The translations under genes were made by a program, and so were the position numbers. Shown here piece by piece: positions 33,744 to 46,040 of a DNA stretch of 64,000 bases; positions within the stretch are counted from its first letter, which is position 1; the number at the start of each line of letters is the position of its first letter. This stretch comes from Zingiber officinale (lineage: Eukaryota; Streptophyta; Magnoliopsida; Zingiberales; Zingiberaceae): assembly GCF_018446385.1 (NCBI RefSeq), contig NC_056002.1, positions 33,583,063 through 33,647,062 on the forward strand. Direction: 5' to 3'. The notes below the pieces were generated by a model. The model made no database searches. It was given only the letters and a program-made list of their open reading frames with translations, and was not told the DNA's origin.

Positions 33744-34961
33744 TGTTGAAAACACCTGAACGAATGATCTCAGGCTGCTAGCAGAGGCTGGTTTCTGCCA
33801 AGTGATGAAGGCAGTCTGCACTGTGTTGATCGGGCGGGCGTAGCAGATCAGAAAGGTCGACCAAGCAGTATGGCCGACCGGGCAAAGTCTTCGTCAGATT
33901 AGAGAGGCAGGTCGGGCAGACCACGAGGTTGGTCGGGCAGAGCAGACCGACCGAGAGAGAGGCAGACAAATCAGGAAGACAGGTCTGTCAGGAGACAGAC
34001 CGGGCGAGCGAGAGGCAAACCGATCGAAGCAGACAGGTCGGGAAGACAGGTCTGTCAGAAGGCAGACCGGGCAACAGACAGGTCGGGCGGCAGATTAGTC
34101 GAAGCAGACAGGAGCCGGTTGGGAGAACAGCTGAGCTCGAGCGGGGAAAAGATCGAGAGGGCAGATCGGCCGAATGGGCGGATCGGCTGAGCGAGCAGGT
34201 CGGATCGACCGAGCGGAAGCCGGGTCAGCCGAGCGGGAGTCACGTCGGCCGAGAGGGCAGGTCGGCTAAACAGATGGTGGATGGCCAAGCAGTCAGGTCG
34301 GCAGAGAGAAGGTCGAGTTAGCCGAGGCTTGCAAGTCGCAGTTTCCTTGAAACAGATTCACCCCCACCTCCGGATGTGCTTCGAGGCTTACCCGGGTCGT
34401 CTGTGTTCCCAGGATACAACGGTCTGACCGTGAACTCCACCAAGCACTGGTGATCACGGCGAACTGAGAGGAACCCGATCGCTATCACGGGCACTCTGGC
34501 GAGTAGGAGTTGCATGACAGAAGAGGGGAATGAGGCGGAGAACTTCTGCTTGCTTCTTCTGTGTTTTTTCTGCTCATGATCAAAGCCTCCTTATATAGGA
34601 GCTCAGATCAATGGTAGCGTTAATGGTCGATTAATGACAATTACTCGTCGAGCAGTGAAACGTCCACCGTCTCACTCATTATTCCTCGGCCGTTTTGTTT
34701 CTGCATTAATCTCGAATTTAATGCATCCGTTTCACAGCAGCAAAAAGATCAACGTGGCAAAATGTTGCTCCACTTGGGCGAATTTTGCCCTGATCGGTCC
34801 GACATTCGTGTGCGCAGGTTACGCTCGCACACGAGTCAACTTAGTTCAGTGCAAATCCGGGCCCTAGATTTGCACCCCCCTGCGCACCCACGCGTGAGAG
34901 AGAGCCTCTCCCCATGCATTTGTTCACATCCTCAATGTATGTGAATCAATATTAGCCAACA
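33744..34961 (-). mobile_element. LTR-like element I, GC-rich, minus orientation
   Basis: Plus-strand edges TGTTGAAAACACC and AGCCAACA fit TG...CA on both ends. The minus strand has a TATA box TATATAAGGAGG near 34585-34597, followed by a leader and a GGTGGGGGTGAATC motif. From 33780 to 34330 there are repeats of GGTCGGGCAGA and inverted repeats such as GGTCTGTC...GACAGACC (33982-34001). No TSD is seen, so the boundaries are uncertain. No domain is coded; open frames here are a by-product of GC-rich repeats. Confidence 0.5.
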
Positions 34962-35263
34962 AAAGTACCTTGAAATTCTCAATGTGGGACTAAAGTCTCA
35001 TTCACAATGGAACTTCTTCTCTTCCACCTCTTTCTCTATTCACACTTATTCAACAACAATAACTATTAATGGGATAATTTGAATTCATCGCAAGAACCAT
35101 TGATCTTACTTGTCGTCAGAGTTTCTGTAAACGTGGAATGATCTTCTACAAAAGTGGGGAAGTGGATGACAATCTGTAATCCTTCTCAATGGGGAAGGGA
35201 GGAGGAAGATGAAGAAACTCAATTGAATCCAAGATTCAAGATGTCCAAATCAAGAGGTTTTTT
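34962..35263. other. Unassigned spacer
   Basis: No gene, LTR edge or repeat recognised. A TGTGGGACTAAAGTC word, common near plant repeat ends, is at about 34983. Confidence 0.4.
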
Positions 35264-36447
35264 TGTAGAATCATTGCGCTAGAGAAGTGCAGGTGGAGGA
35301 GGGGGTGAATAGCGCTCGTGACTTTCACGTTCGTTTAAAAAACAATCGGAGAGAGTAAAGGCAGCGAAAATAAAGACACAACAAACAATCGCAAATACCA
35401 GGATTTACTTAGTTTGAAGCCTATCGCGACTCCTACTTCAAGGCTTGCATGCGAGAGTGTTTTCGTTGGACAATCACTAATTAATCGTAAAGAGTACAAG
35501 TACAATGATTATAAGTAATTAGAAAAATTAAAGAATACCAACGACTCAGAAATTTAAATCTTCATCACAATGGTCATCAGGGCAACTTTTGAGCGTCGAG
35601 AAAGCGTTTTCACAGGAGCACGAAGAAGCGAAAGTTGCTTGGAATGTTGTATGTCAGGTGCTGGTCGAATGCTGCTTTTATAAGCTGTTCCGATCTCCTA
35701 GATCCCTTCCGGGCTCTTGGATCATGACGTAGGCCCGTCCAATCAATGTGTTCTAGCTTGGAGACGAGATAAAATTCGACGTTCCAGGAGCTCGGACCGC
35801 GAAGGTGCCTGCCCAGGCACCTCGCCAAAGAGGAAGCTTCCCAGGCGCCCAGACCCCCTAATTTTGCTACTTCATTTTCCTGCAAAACAAGGTTAGTCCA
35901 AGTAATAATATATAATGAAATATAAGTTTTGACAGTCTGCTGCCTGTCTGGTCCTAACTTTGAGTTTCATTGAAACTCTAGGTCGGACTGATACATATTG
36001 TTCCCTTTTCGGGGAACGCATCCTCACCTACTCCTCTCAGGAGAGATTACCTTTAGCCAGATCGGTCCTCCAGACCGTCTGGACTTCTGCTCAGCATCCG
36101 AGGTTTTAGGTCTTTTCCACTGGACGCCCGATCCTTGACCCGTCTAGTCTTCCGCTTGGTATCCACAACCCCAGGACTTCCACCTAGAATCAACAATCCC
36201 AGGATTTCGCTTGACGTCCTCGTCCTGCTAAGACTTCGCCTAGTCCTCCGGACTAGGACTTCATTGCCTAACCGCAATTAGGACTTTTCCCCCACCTAAC
36301 CACAACTAGGACTACCCTTTACCTAAGATCACTTAGGACTTTCCTGCACACTTAATTTAGCTTGTTAAATCATAAGTAACCTTAACTTTAAACCCTTTGC
36401 TATTATCAAAACATAGATTTGATCGTCTAATGCTCACTGCATCAACA
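35264..36447 (-). repeat. 3' LTR of element A (minus orientation)
   Basis: 1184 bp, from CATCAACA at 36447 (LTR start, minus) to TGTAGAATC at 35264. A polypurine tract (minus AAAAAGGGAA, 36451-36460) adjoins its U3. TATA (minus CTTATAAAAGC) is near 35670-35683, with GGCGCCCAGA/CCAGGCACC units upstream at 35745-35870. Around 36040-36350 are diverged hairpin-like units of the form AGTCCTAG...CTAGG. The left edge is less certain than the right. Confidence 0.65.
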
Positions 36448-38516
36448 ATCTTCCCTTTTTGATTATAACAACATAGTTCAAAGTTAAGTAAAAACAAAAA
36501 GTATTTGAAAGGATAAAGTAGAAGAAATACCAAGTAAATTACAAGTAGGAATTTTCAAGATAAAAAATAAAATGTTACTCACTCCCCCTTAAGTATTACT
36601 TTTTCTCAAAATAAGATTTTCCCCCTTAGTATTACTTTTTCTCAAAATAAGATTTTTTTTACTTTATTTTTAACACCTTTCTCCCTCTTTGATATATATC
36701 AAAAAACTATTAAGTAGAAAGAAAAATTAAAAAAACTTTAAATTTGAAAAGTTAACTTTTTAATCTTTTCCTTTAAGCTCCCTCTAAAAGTAGCACTTTG
36801 CATTTCTTTTTAGAAAAAATATATTTAGCTTTTAAAGAATTTCTCAGAAAAACTTACTTAGATATTTAGCTTTGAAAAAAATATCTTTAAAAAAATATTT
36901 AGGTAAATACTTAGCTTTGAAAGGGATGCCTTTGAAAAATACTTAGCTTTGAAAAAATTTTCTATTTAAAAAAACTTAGTTAAATCCTCAGTTTTGAAAA
37001 GATTTTCTCTTAAAAAAAAATTTAGCTAAATACTTATTTTTGAAAAGATTTTTTTTTTAAAAAAAACTTAGCTAAATACTTAGCTTGAAAAAGTTTTCTT
37101 AGAAAAAAAAACTTACTAAATACTTAGCTTTGAAAACTATTGTCATATAAACTTTTGAAGAAGTATTTGATTTTAACTTATAAATTTTCTTTTGAAATAG
37201 CACCTCACAAGAAAACTTAAAAAAAATTTAACTCCCTATTTCTCTTTCTTTTAAAAAGTTTAAGTAATTTGCAGGGGATAGTGAGCTTAAATAATTTAAT
37301 AAATGCCTTGTTTAATGCTTTGATTAATAACTATGACCCTAGAGTGCGATCATGAAAACCATAAGTTTAATAATATAAAGGTAAGTTAATTTGTGTGAGA
37401 TGGAGTTAAGTTAATTTGAAGTTAATTTTATCTTTGACTTTGAAAAATATTTAAGTTTGAATTTAAATTTTAGATTTTAAAAATATTAAATTTTTAATTT
37501 TAAATATTTAAGTTTGAATTTAAACTAGGATTTTAAAAATATTAAATTTTGAATTTTAAGTTTGAATATAAATTTGAATTTTAAAAATATTAAATTTTAA
37601 ATTTTAAGTTTGAATTTAAATTTAGATTTAAAAAATATTAAAATTTGAATTTTAAAATATTAAAATTTGAATTTTAAAATATTAAAATTTGAATTTAAAA
37701 AAGGATTTTAAAAATATTGAATTTTAAATTTTAAAATATTTAAGTTTGAATTTAAATTAGGATTTCAAAAATATTGAATTTTTAGTTTGAATTTAAATTT
37801 AGATTTCAAAAATATTGAATTTTAAAATATTTAAGTTTGAATTTTAAAAGGATTTCAAAAATATTGAATTTTGAGTTTGAATTTAAATTAGGATTTTAAA
37901 AATGTTAAATTTTGAATTTTAAATTTGGATTTCAAAAATAATAAATTTTGAATTTTAAAATATTTAAGTTTGAATTTAAAAAGGATTTCAAAAATATTGA
38001 ATTTTACATTTTAAAATATTTAATTTTGAATTTAAATTAGGATTTCAAAAATATTGAATTTTAAATTTTAAAATATTTAAGTTTGAATTTAAATTTAGAT
38101 TTTAAAAATATTGAATTTTAAATTTTAAAATATTTAAGTTTGAATTTAAATTAGAATTTTAAAAATATTAAATTTTAAAAATAGTTAAGATTAAACTTAA
38201 ATTTTAGTCTTAAAAATAAAATTTGAAAGTTATTTAGGTCTGAATTAAAATTTGAAGATTAATTAATTAAAGTTTTGAAATTAATTAAAGTTTTAAAATC
38301 AATTAAGGTTTTGTAATTAATTAACATTTAAAATTAACTAAGATTTTAAAATTAATTTTGAATTTGATTATTTTGAGTTAGGTTAAACTAATTTTTAATT
38401 AAACCTAACTTCATATCACATTTTCTAAATTGTCAAGCAAGGAATCTTATGAATTTTGTGAGATGGTTAATTTAAATTTAAATCTAAGGATTAATTTACA
38501 TTTGAGTTAGACTAAG
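36448..38516 (-). other. Non-coding interior of element A, left part
   Basis: AT-rich with no coding signal. 36790-37130 holds about ten diverged copies of an ACTTAGCTTTGAAAA-like unit, and 37430-38180 a second tandem repeat. It replaces pol in this gag-only element and is interrupted at 38517 by the Gypsy-type LTR. The interior resumes at 52071. Confidence 0.6.
37430..38180. repeat. AT-rich tandem array
   Basis: Diverged units of roughly 40-60 bp built from GGATTTCAAAAATATTGAATTTT and TATTTAAGTTTGAATTTAAAT-type words, with more than ten copies in about 750 bp. Non-coding. Confidence 0.8.
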
Positions 38517-41500
38517 ATTTATGTCACGCCCCCAAAGGAGTCCCTGCCAGACAAAAATCCGACAGCATCTCCCATGTACCGGTGACAATCTGAAACATCA
38601 ATACATATAAAATATACATCAGCCACATACAGCTGGAATATATACACAACTACGTAGTTATAATCACAGCCCACACGGCTGAAATGAAACAATCACAACC
38701 ACACAGTTATATATAAAGCAGCCCACATGGTTGAATTAGAAACACAGCGGAAAAACGAAGGAAAGCCCACACAAATCAAATAAATACAATGCATGCCGGC
38801 ACGGCTTAAACACAAATACAACACCCAAAACCATAAGATAGCCACATGGCTACACACAAATACAATGCCAAAAATAATAAAAGAATATACAAAAAGAAAG
38901 CAAAAACGAGATGAAACCGTCTTCGGATGTGACGTAGGACCCGGCAGACAGGATACTCCAAGCGACACACCAACCATCTACAAGTTACCTGAAAACATAA
39001 ATGTATACATGCGGTGGTGAGTATAGATAACTCAGCGGGTAATAGAAAAGATAGTGCACGGTCTACAAATAAAACATGAAGATCAAAAGTATACAGTCTC
39101 AGTAGAGAATAAAGAAACATGATCATACTATCATAATCAATGCACTTAAATGTATCTGACATACCGACATAGCCAACAAATACAACTACCTGTACCAGTC
39201 TATCCCACAAGATATAATGATCATAGCTAACATACAACTGCATGGACCACAACTACCATAATGATAAATACACACACAATCTGGAATCGACGCAAGGTAC
39301 AAAGATCAGTAAACTCACTGGATCTGCAACAGACATACCCGTGACACCTGTGCAATATAAATACGACTGCATATACATGCAAAATAAATGACATGTATGC
39401 AGCATGATAATCATATGCAACAAACATATCTCAAACAAGTGCAACAACCACAATCACATGCAACTAGTATCTACTAGGCATGTATGTAAATATATATCCA
39501 CAGATGCACCGCACATCATATGCAAATGTGTATGCATGCTCCATGGTCATCCCCGCCACCTCTCCAGACACCACAACCCCGGTATGGCCGAGAGGCTTGG
39601 GTCCGTGACAAACCGTACAAGCCTCATGCACGTAACCGCTATAAAGCGACTGAGGCGACAATATACTATGTAGTTATCTAACTACATAGCTAAGGGTCCC
39701 TGACCACTCACAACTCAAGCCCCCTGACTACTGTACCCTCAAGATCCACTACTCCAGAGTGGTCGAGGCTGACAGAGTAAAAACACTAAGCAGCTGAGTA
39801 AGCGCGACAGGACATAGCTCCACTCCCAGCTACCACTCTCCATCAGTGGTAGAGTGGACAATTATAAAAGACTGACGACCCTCTCAACCACAAGAGAGAC
39901 TAGTCGTCAGATGTAATGAATGATGAACATGATATATATATATATATATATAATCATGATACAAACACCGTCATCATCCATGCAACCTCTAAACCACATA
40001 AGCACTACACAACAAGAATATAATCGTCATGATACTTCCACATATCCCACTAAACGTATGTACACAACTACACATGTATAATCAACTAAAAATCTCCAAT
40101 AATCCCACAAGACACATGTACATAAATACAATCAACATGTATCCTCCAGTAATAAACACATCAGACATGTGTATAAACCACAAACATACAATCAACACAA
40201 CTCCAAAAGTATATAACAAATACGCATGTACATACAACATGCAAATGTACGGTCAACATAATGTCTCCTAAAACACATACCAAGCTACGTACAGTCCACA
40301 TTATATGCAAAATCAGCATGGTAAATCCAACCACTCGACAATCCCTACAAAACATACTCTACACACGTAATCACAACAGAGTAGAAATCAAGAGTAGAGA
40401 CTGTATATGATATAACTAGGACATCTCAAAGATCAAGCATAAGTATCAAGCAGGAAGGCAACCAACAAATACGATATAAGGAAAAACAGCCTAATCCATC
40501 ACATAAAACCATGCACTAAGCTCAATAAAAATCTACATAGAGCCAAGGAAGAAATACCTGCCTTTATCTGTCGATCGTGCCAAATGATCCCGCGTCGAGA
40601 CACTCGTCCCGAATCTAAGTCCTGCGATCACATAATATATATTTAGCTAATTACATAGGTAGTAAATAGCTAAATAAACTCTCCAATCTAATTAGGGAAA
40701 ACCCTAATCAAAATAACTTACCTAATTCCTTAATCCAACTCCTTCTAGACCCAAACATAATCCACAATTTATTAATCAATCCAAAACTCTAATCTAAACT
40801 CATCATAAATCCACAACAACCTAACATCATCATCTACAACTAACTAAACCACCACATCTGATAATCCAACCAACAATCAATCCAATGATCCTAAGAATGA
40901 TCACATAACAATCTACATCAACCAATCACCATCAACAACTAATTAACCAATTCATCATCGAAATGCAAACTAATCTCCAAAACACATAAATGAATCAAAT
41001 CCACATAGTTCATCGACCTCGATCAATCCAACCAGAATAATTCATCCAATCCACATCACACCACTCATAAATCTAAGCAAGCACAAAAACCCTACATCCT
41101 TTAGAAACCCAATTTAGCTACATACTAATGAAATCAACAGCAATACTTCATTGGAACAACCCTTACCTTGGAAGGTAGCAGCAAGTCAAAGGCTCACTGC
41201 CTCTACTAACACTGCTCGCTGCCACCAAGAGCTCCTACACCAATTCTTTCCAAGATCAGTCCCGGAAACAATTGCACAACAATGAATTTGCTAGAACTCT
41301 AACAAATAAGACAACATGTACCTCAATTGAACCCTTACCTCTTCACCCGAGAGCTACCCAAGACCCCAGCCGCAATAATTGGAGAAGGTCAGTGATCGGC
41401 ACAGGGGAAGATCTATAATTCTGATCCAACTCCTCCTTCTAGTTCGGATAAGTGAGATCATCACAAAGGGGAAACAAATTACACAAGATTCTTGAATCCA

Positions 41501-41727
41501 CCAAACTTTCCGACAAAGCCTTACCTAAACCGATCACCTAGAGCTGGTGTCGCACGATCCACCTCGACGATCTGTAATGCCCTCCAGTGAACAGATTAAA
41601 GAGGAGAATCGGAAAGGATTGATCAACCGAGAACGACTCGTATCCAGTCCCAGTGTTGCCCTAGACGTCGAGCAGCAACCGATCACGAGCAAGAAACCAC
41701 CGAGAAGATGACCTCTCAGGCGCAGAT

Positions 41728-44136
41728 TGTTGGAATGTATACTGAAAGCCTAAGCTTTGTAAACATTTATTATGAATAAAGAATCACATTTGGTCTAATT
41801 GTCTACATTTGTTTGTAGTTGTTCATTTAATTTATATTGTAGATAACATAGTATGTGGTGTCACATACAGAAGATGATGTTATCAGTACCTTATAAATTA
41901 TAAACAGTAGCTCACGACCAAAATGGAAAAGGAACAAACCATTAGAAGGTCGTAGTGTAATTAGGTATTAGTTTATCTTGACTATATAATTACACTAGTA
42001 CACTCAGAGTGTATTGAGTAGGACCATTTGAGGTCGTTTCTTTTATACTGACTTTATAAAGGAACAAAGACCTCAGTTATTATGGAAGTGTGTGCTCTTA
42101 ATCCTAATATAATAACAAGCACATATATTTGATATTTATTTCTTTAATTTATCAATGGGTGAGATTTAGTTCGTTGAATCAATAAACCCGATAAGTTGGG
42201 AAATGGTATCACTTATAGTGTGTGTTGTTGATTTTAGAAGTAAGCTGTGTCCTAGAGATACGAGGTTTATAATGTCCTCAAGAGGAGCTCATAAAGATTG
42301 TCATGTTAAACCTGCGGTGGACTTAGTCCGACATGACAATAAGGTTGAGTGGTACTACTCTTGGACTTAGATATTAATTAAATGAGTTGTCAGTAACTCA
42401 CTTAATTAGTGGACATTCGATATCTTAAACACAGGGAGACTAACACACTCATAATAAGAAGGAGCCCAAAAATGTAATTTGGGATTGGTGCGGTAGTTCA
42501 ATGATAGTTCTCTAGTGGAATGAATTATCATTGATAAAATTAAGTTGTGTGTTCGGGGCGAACACGGGATGTTTAATTTTATCGGGAGACCAAAACCAAT
42601 TTCTCCTCTCGGTCCATATCGTAGTTTCTTATTTATAGAGTTCTATACCCACCTATACCCACCTTCTAAACCCACCCAATAGGGGCCGGCCAAGCTAGCT
42701 TGGGAACAAGCTAGGGCCGGCCTAGGTATAATATTGGGTGGCCGGCCCTAGCTTGAACCCAAGCTAGTGGGGGCCGGCCAAATTGGATTTAAAAGGGATT
42801 TTAATTTTAATTTTTATTATCTGGAAGAAATAATTTATTAAAGAGAATTAAAATTAAAATATCTCTCTTGTAAAAGATCTACAAAAGATTAAAGAAAGAG
42901 ATTAGATCTCTTTCCTTATTTGTAGATTGGAGAGATGTTTTATTTTCTCTTTAAAAATTATTCACATGTTGATAAAATTAAAATTATAGAAATTTCCTTT
43001 TATCAACCATGAAGAGATTTTAAAGAGAAATTTTATTTTTTAAAATTTCCGGAAACAAATTAGGAAGGTTTAATTGTTGATTAAAACTTGTCCAATTTGT
43101 TCTCCAATGATGTGGCCGGCCATTGAAGATTGATTTGGAAAATTTATTTTATTTTTCTAAATTAAATCATGTCAAGGAAATTGAGGAAATTTTATTGTAA
43201 TTAAATTTCCTAATTTGCCTAGGCCAAGGAATATAAAAGAAGGGGTGAGGGTGCCTTCATGAGAGACAACATCTATTATTTCTCTCCCTCTTTTGTTCCT
43301 TGGTGTGGCCGGCCAACCTCTCCCTCTCTTCCTCTTGTGGTGGCCGAACCCTACTCTTCCATTGGAGCTCTTGTGGTGGCCGGATACTACTCGGAGAAGA
43401 AGAAGAAGAAGGAGAGAAAGCTAGCATCTCTTGGAGCTTGGTTAGTATTTTGATTTTCTTCCTTGGTGAAGCTTCCTCTTTGTTGGCCGAACCTAGCTAG
43501 GAGGAGAAGAAGGTGATTGGTGGTTTCTCGTCTCGGAAGATCGTTGCCCACACAACGTCCGAGGTTAGAAGAGGAATACGGTAGAAGATCAAGAGGTTTT
43601 TCTACAAGGTATAACTAGTAATTTTTATTTCCGCATCATGCTAGTTATTTATGGAAATAATACCAAATACAAGAGGCTTACGATCTAGTATTTCGAATAT
43701 GTTTTTCGATGTTGTGTTCTTTTGTTTTCTTTCTTTTCCTTGTGATTTGATTGTTCTCTTTGGTTAACCTAAAGTTATTTTAGGAAATTAAATATTAGCT
43801 TTCTATTAAAGGTTTTGTCTAGTCGGTGGTGGTTGCTCCCATATCCAAGAAGGCCATGTGCCTCGCCACGTCGATCTTGGGAACCTTTTATGGAAATTAA
43901 TATTTAATGGAATTAATAACTTAAGGAGACTTGGGTCGAACGTGTTAAGTTCCGCAGGAGATCCAAGTCAAAACCTAAAAGAACAAATAGATTAAGTTTT
44001 GGATCAAACGTGTTAAGTTCCGCAGGCGATCCAAAATTTAATTTAAAAGAACACATGGTAGCTAGGAAAAGGTTCAGACCTTTGTACAAAATTTTTGTAC
44101 AGTGGAACCTCTAGGTTTTCCGAGTAGCAACCAACA
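41728..44136 (+). repeat. 5' LTR of Angela-like element
   Basis: 2409 bp, TGTTGGAATG to CAACCAACA. It contains a GC-rich foldback at about 42670-42780 with four GGCCGGCC octamers and arms CCACCCAATA...TATTGGGTGG, close to a TATTTATAG TATA-like word at about 42630. Open frames in its 3' part (43259-43500) are not genes. Confidence 0.9.
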
Positions 44137-45262
44137 ATTGGTATCAGAGCTAGGGTTTTGCCTCTGTGTATTTGGTATTTAGTTTAATTATGCGCATGTC
44201 ATACATAATTTAGGCAGGATAATAGTAGGATGTGCTAACTTTGTGGATGCAGGATCCAACTATTATGGCTTTTAGTTAATTATGTGTGTGATTGGACCCT
44301 TGGACATGTCAAGGGCAATTTATATGTGTGTGCATGATTGTATTAAAATACAGCAGGAGCTGTATTTAGTTTTATTAGGATTTTATTTTTGATCTAGATA
44401 CATGTACATTCCTTTTATGGAATATAGGATCAAAAAAATGTAAAATTTTATTTATGTCGCGGATCGAATCTTGCAAAGCGTGGAACCTTCTAAGGACCAG
44501 AGGTGCAGCGGAACTAGGAGCAAGATGGATGCGACATCTAGACCCGGAGGCGGTGGCCAAATATGGCAGCAGCTTGGGATGACAACACACGGAGGACAAT
44601 TTAGAGATAAAAGCCATAATAGTTGAAAATTAAATTTTCTATTTATTGCTTTTATATTGTGCTGTGTGTGCATGTTAGTTTACAAGTTTAGTAGGCTAGC
44701 ATAGTTAAAATTCCTCATTTATAAATAACTAAGTGGGAGAGGGATTTTTAAATAAATCCCATGGTCTCCATTACTGGTTTGTAAGTGATGCAAACAAGCT
44801 TGCGCGTTGGCTCTGAGTGCCTTCCTCCATAACGGATGAGCTTGTTTGTGGATCACTAGAACAGACTTCCATTTTTGGATGACTATAGGAAATTAATTAA
44901 GAGCGTGTGATCTTCCCCAACGGAAGGGGCATAATCTTATTAATGGACTTAGTGTCAAGTAATGGTATACACTTAGACACATCTAATAGTATCCTCCCCA
45001 ACGGAGTCACTATTATTATTTGTGTGACCAAATAATACCAACTATTAATTTTATTTATCAAAAAGTTAGGTTGACAAGATAATAAAATTAATGGGTTAAA
45101 ACCCTACTTTTACAAATGTTGAATTTGTATACGTCCACACTAACGTGGCATACAAAATTCACGGTGTGATGAGGTGTTGGTTAATTTAAAATAGTATTGT
45201 TTGAGGAATCAATATTATTCTAAATTTAGAGTTCTGACCAAAAGTTATTTGTGATTCTTAGG

Positions 45263-46040
45263 ATGACTTTCAACCCACTGTCCATCATACTTCAACAAAA
45301 TAGACTTACTGGACCTAATTACATAGATTGGAAAAGGAACCTGGACATTGTTCTGACTGCTGAAAGCTATAAATTTGTACTGACTGAACCTTGTCGATGC
45401 ACCCACCGGTGAATCTACCCAAGAGGAGATTGAATATCATAAGAGATGGGTAAAGGCGGATGAGATGGCGCGGTGTTACATTTTGGCTTCAATGTCAAAT
45501 GTATTGCAACATCAACATCAAGATTTACCAACGACTTATGATATTATGAACAATCTCAAGGAGCTCTTTGGCCATCGGGATAGGGCTTCTAGACAAGAAG
45601 CTATGAGAAAGATAATGGACCACCATGCAAGAGGGTACTCTGTAAGGGATCATATCCTAAAGATGATGGCTTATCCGAACGAGATACTGATCCTTGGAGG
45701 AGAAATTGATGGGAAACCCGGATCGATATGATCCTCCAAACGCTACCTAGAAGTTTTGAGCGGTTCCTTTGAACTATAATATGAATAAAAGGATTTATTC
45801 ATTAGGGGAACTACTGACACTTCAAGCAGCGAAGGATTATTTCGTCACAATTCTCAAATTCACTTTTGTTGAAAATGGTTCTACTTCTAAACCGAAAGGA
45901 AAGAAGAAGAAGAAACAAGTGGCTCAAGAAAGAAAGTGAATAAATCTCAGTGTACGGGATTTAAGTGAAGAAGCCGAAGGCAAGTGCTTCATCTGCAAGC
46001 GGGACATTGGAAGGCGGACTATCCTGGTAGGAACCAAAAC
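45263..46040 (+). pseudogene. gag of Angela-like element, broken
   Basis: Starts MTFNPLSIILQQNRLTGPNYIDWKR.., a Copia gag N-terminus (residues limited here), with a first frameshift near 45400. The frame at 45465-45731 carries the UBN2-type region (LKELFGHRDRASRQEAMRKI). The zinc knuckle near 45990-46035 is split by a frameshift after CFIC, and its last Cys reads Tyr. Confidence 0.75.

Noticed and set aside
33929..34321. 130-residue Arg/Gly-rich ORF
   Set aside because: It is a product of the GC-rich repeats of LTR-like element I, with no domain and opposite to the likely transcription direction.
38693..41730. Several 60-150 residue ORFs within the Gypsy-type solo LTR
   Set aside because: No domain, both strands equally open, and the DNA is an LTR bounded by a TSD.
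43259..43500. ORFs shared by both Angela LTRs (repeated at 50651-50892 and, diverged, at 13142-13478)
   Set aside because: They lie in the LTR leader region and are not conserved in frame between the young and the old copy.
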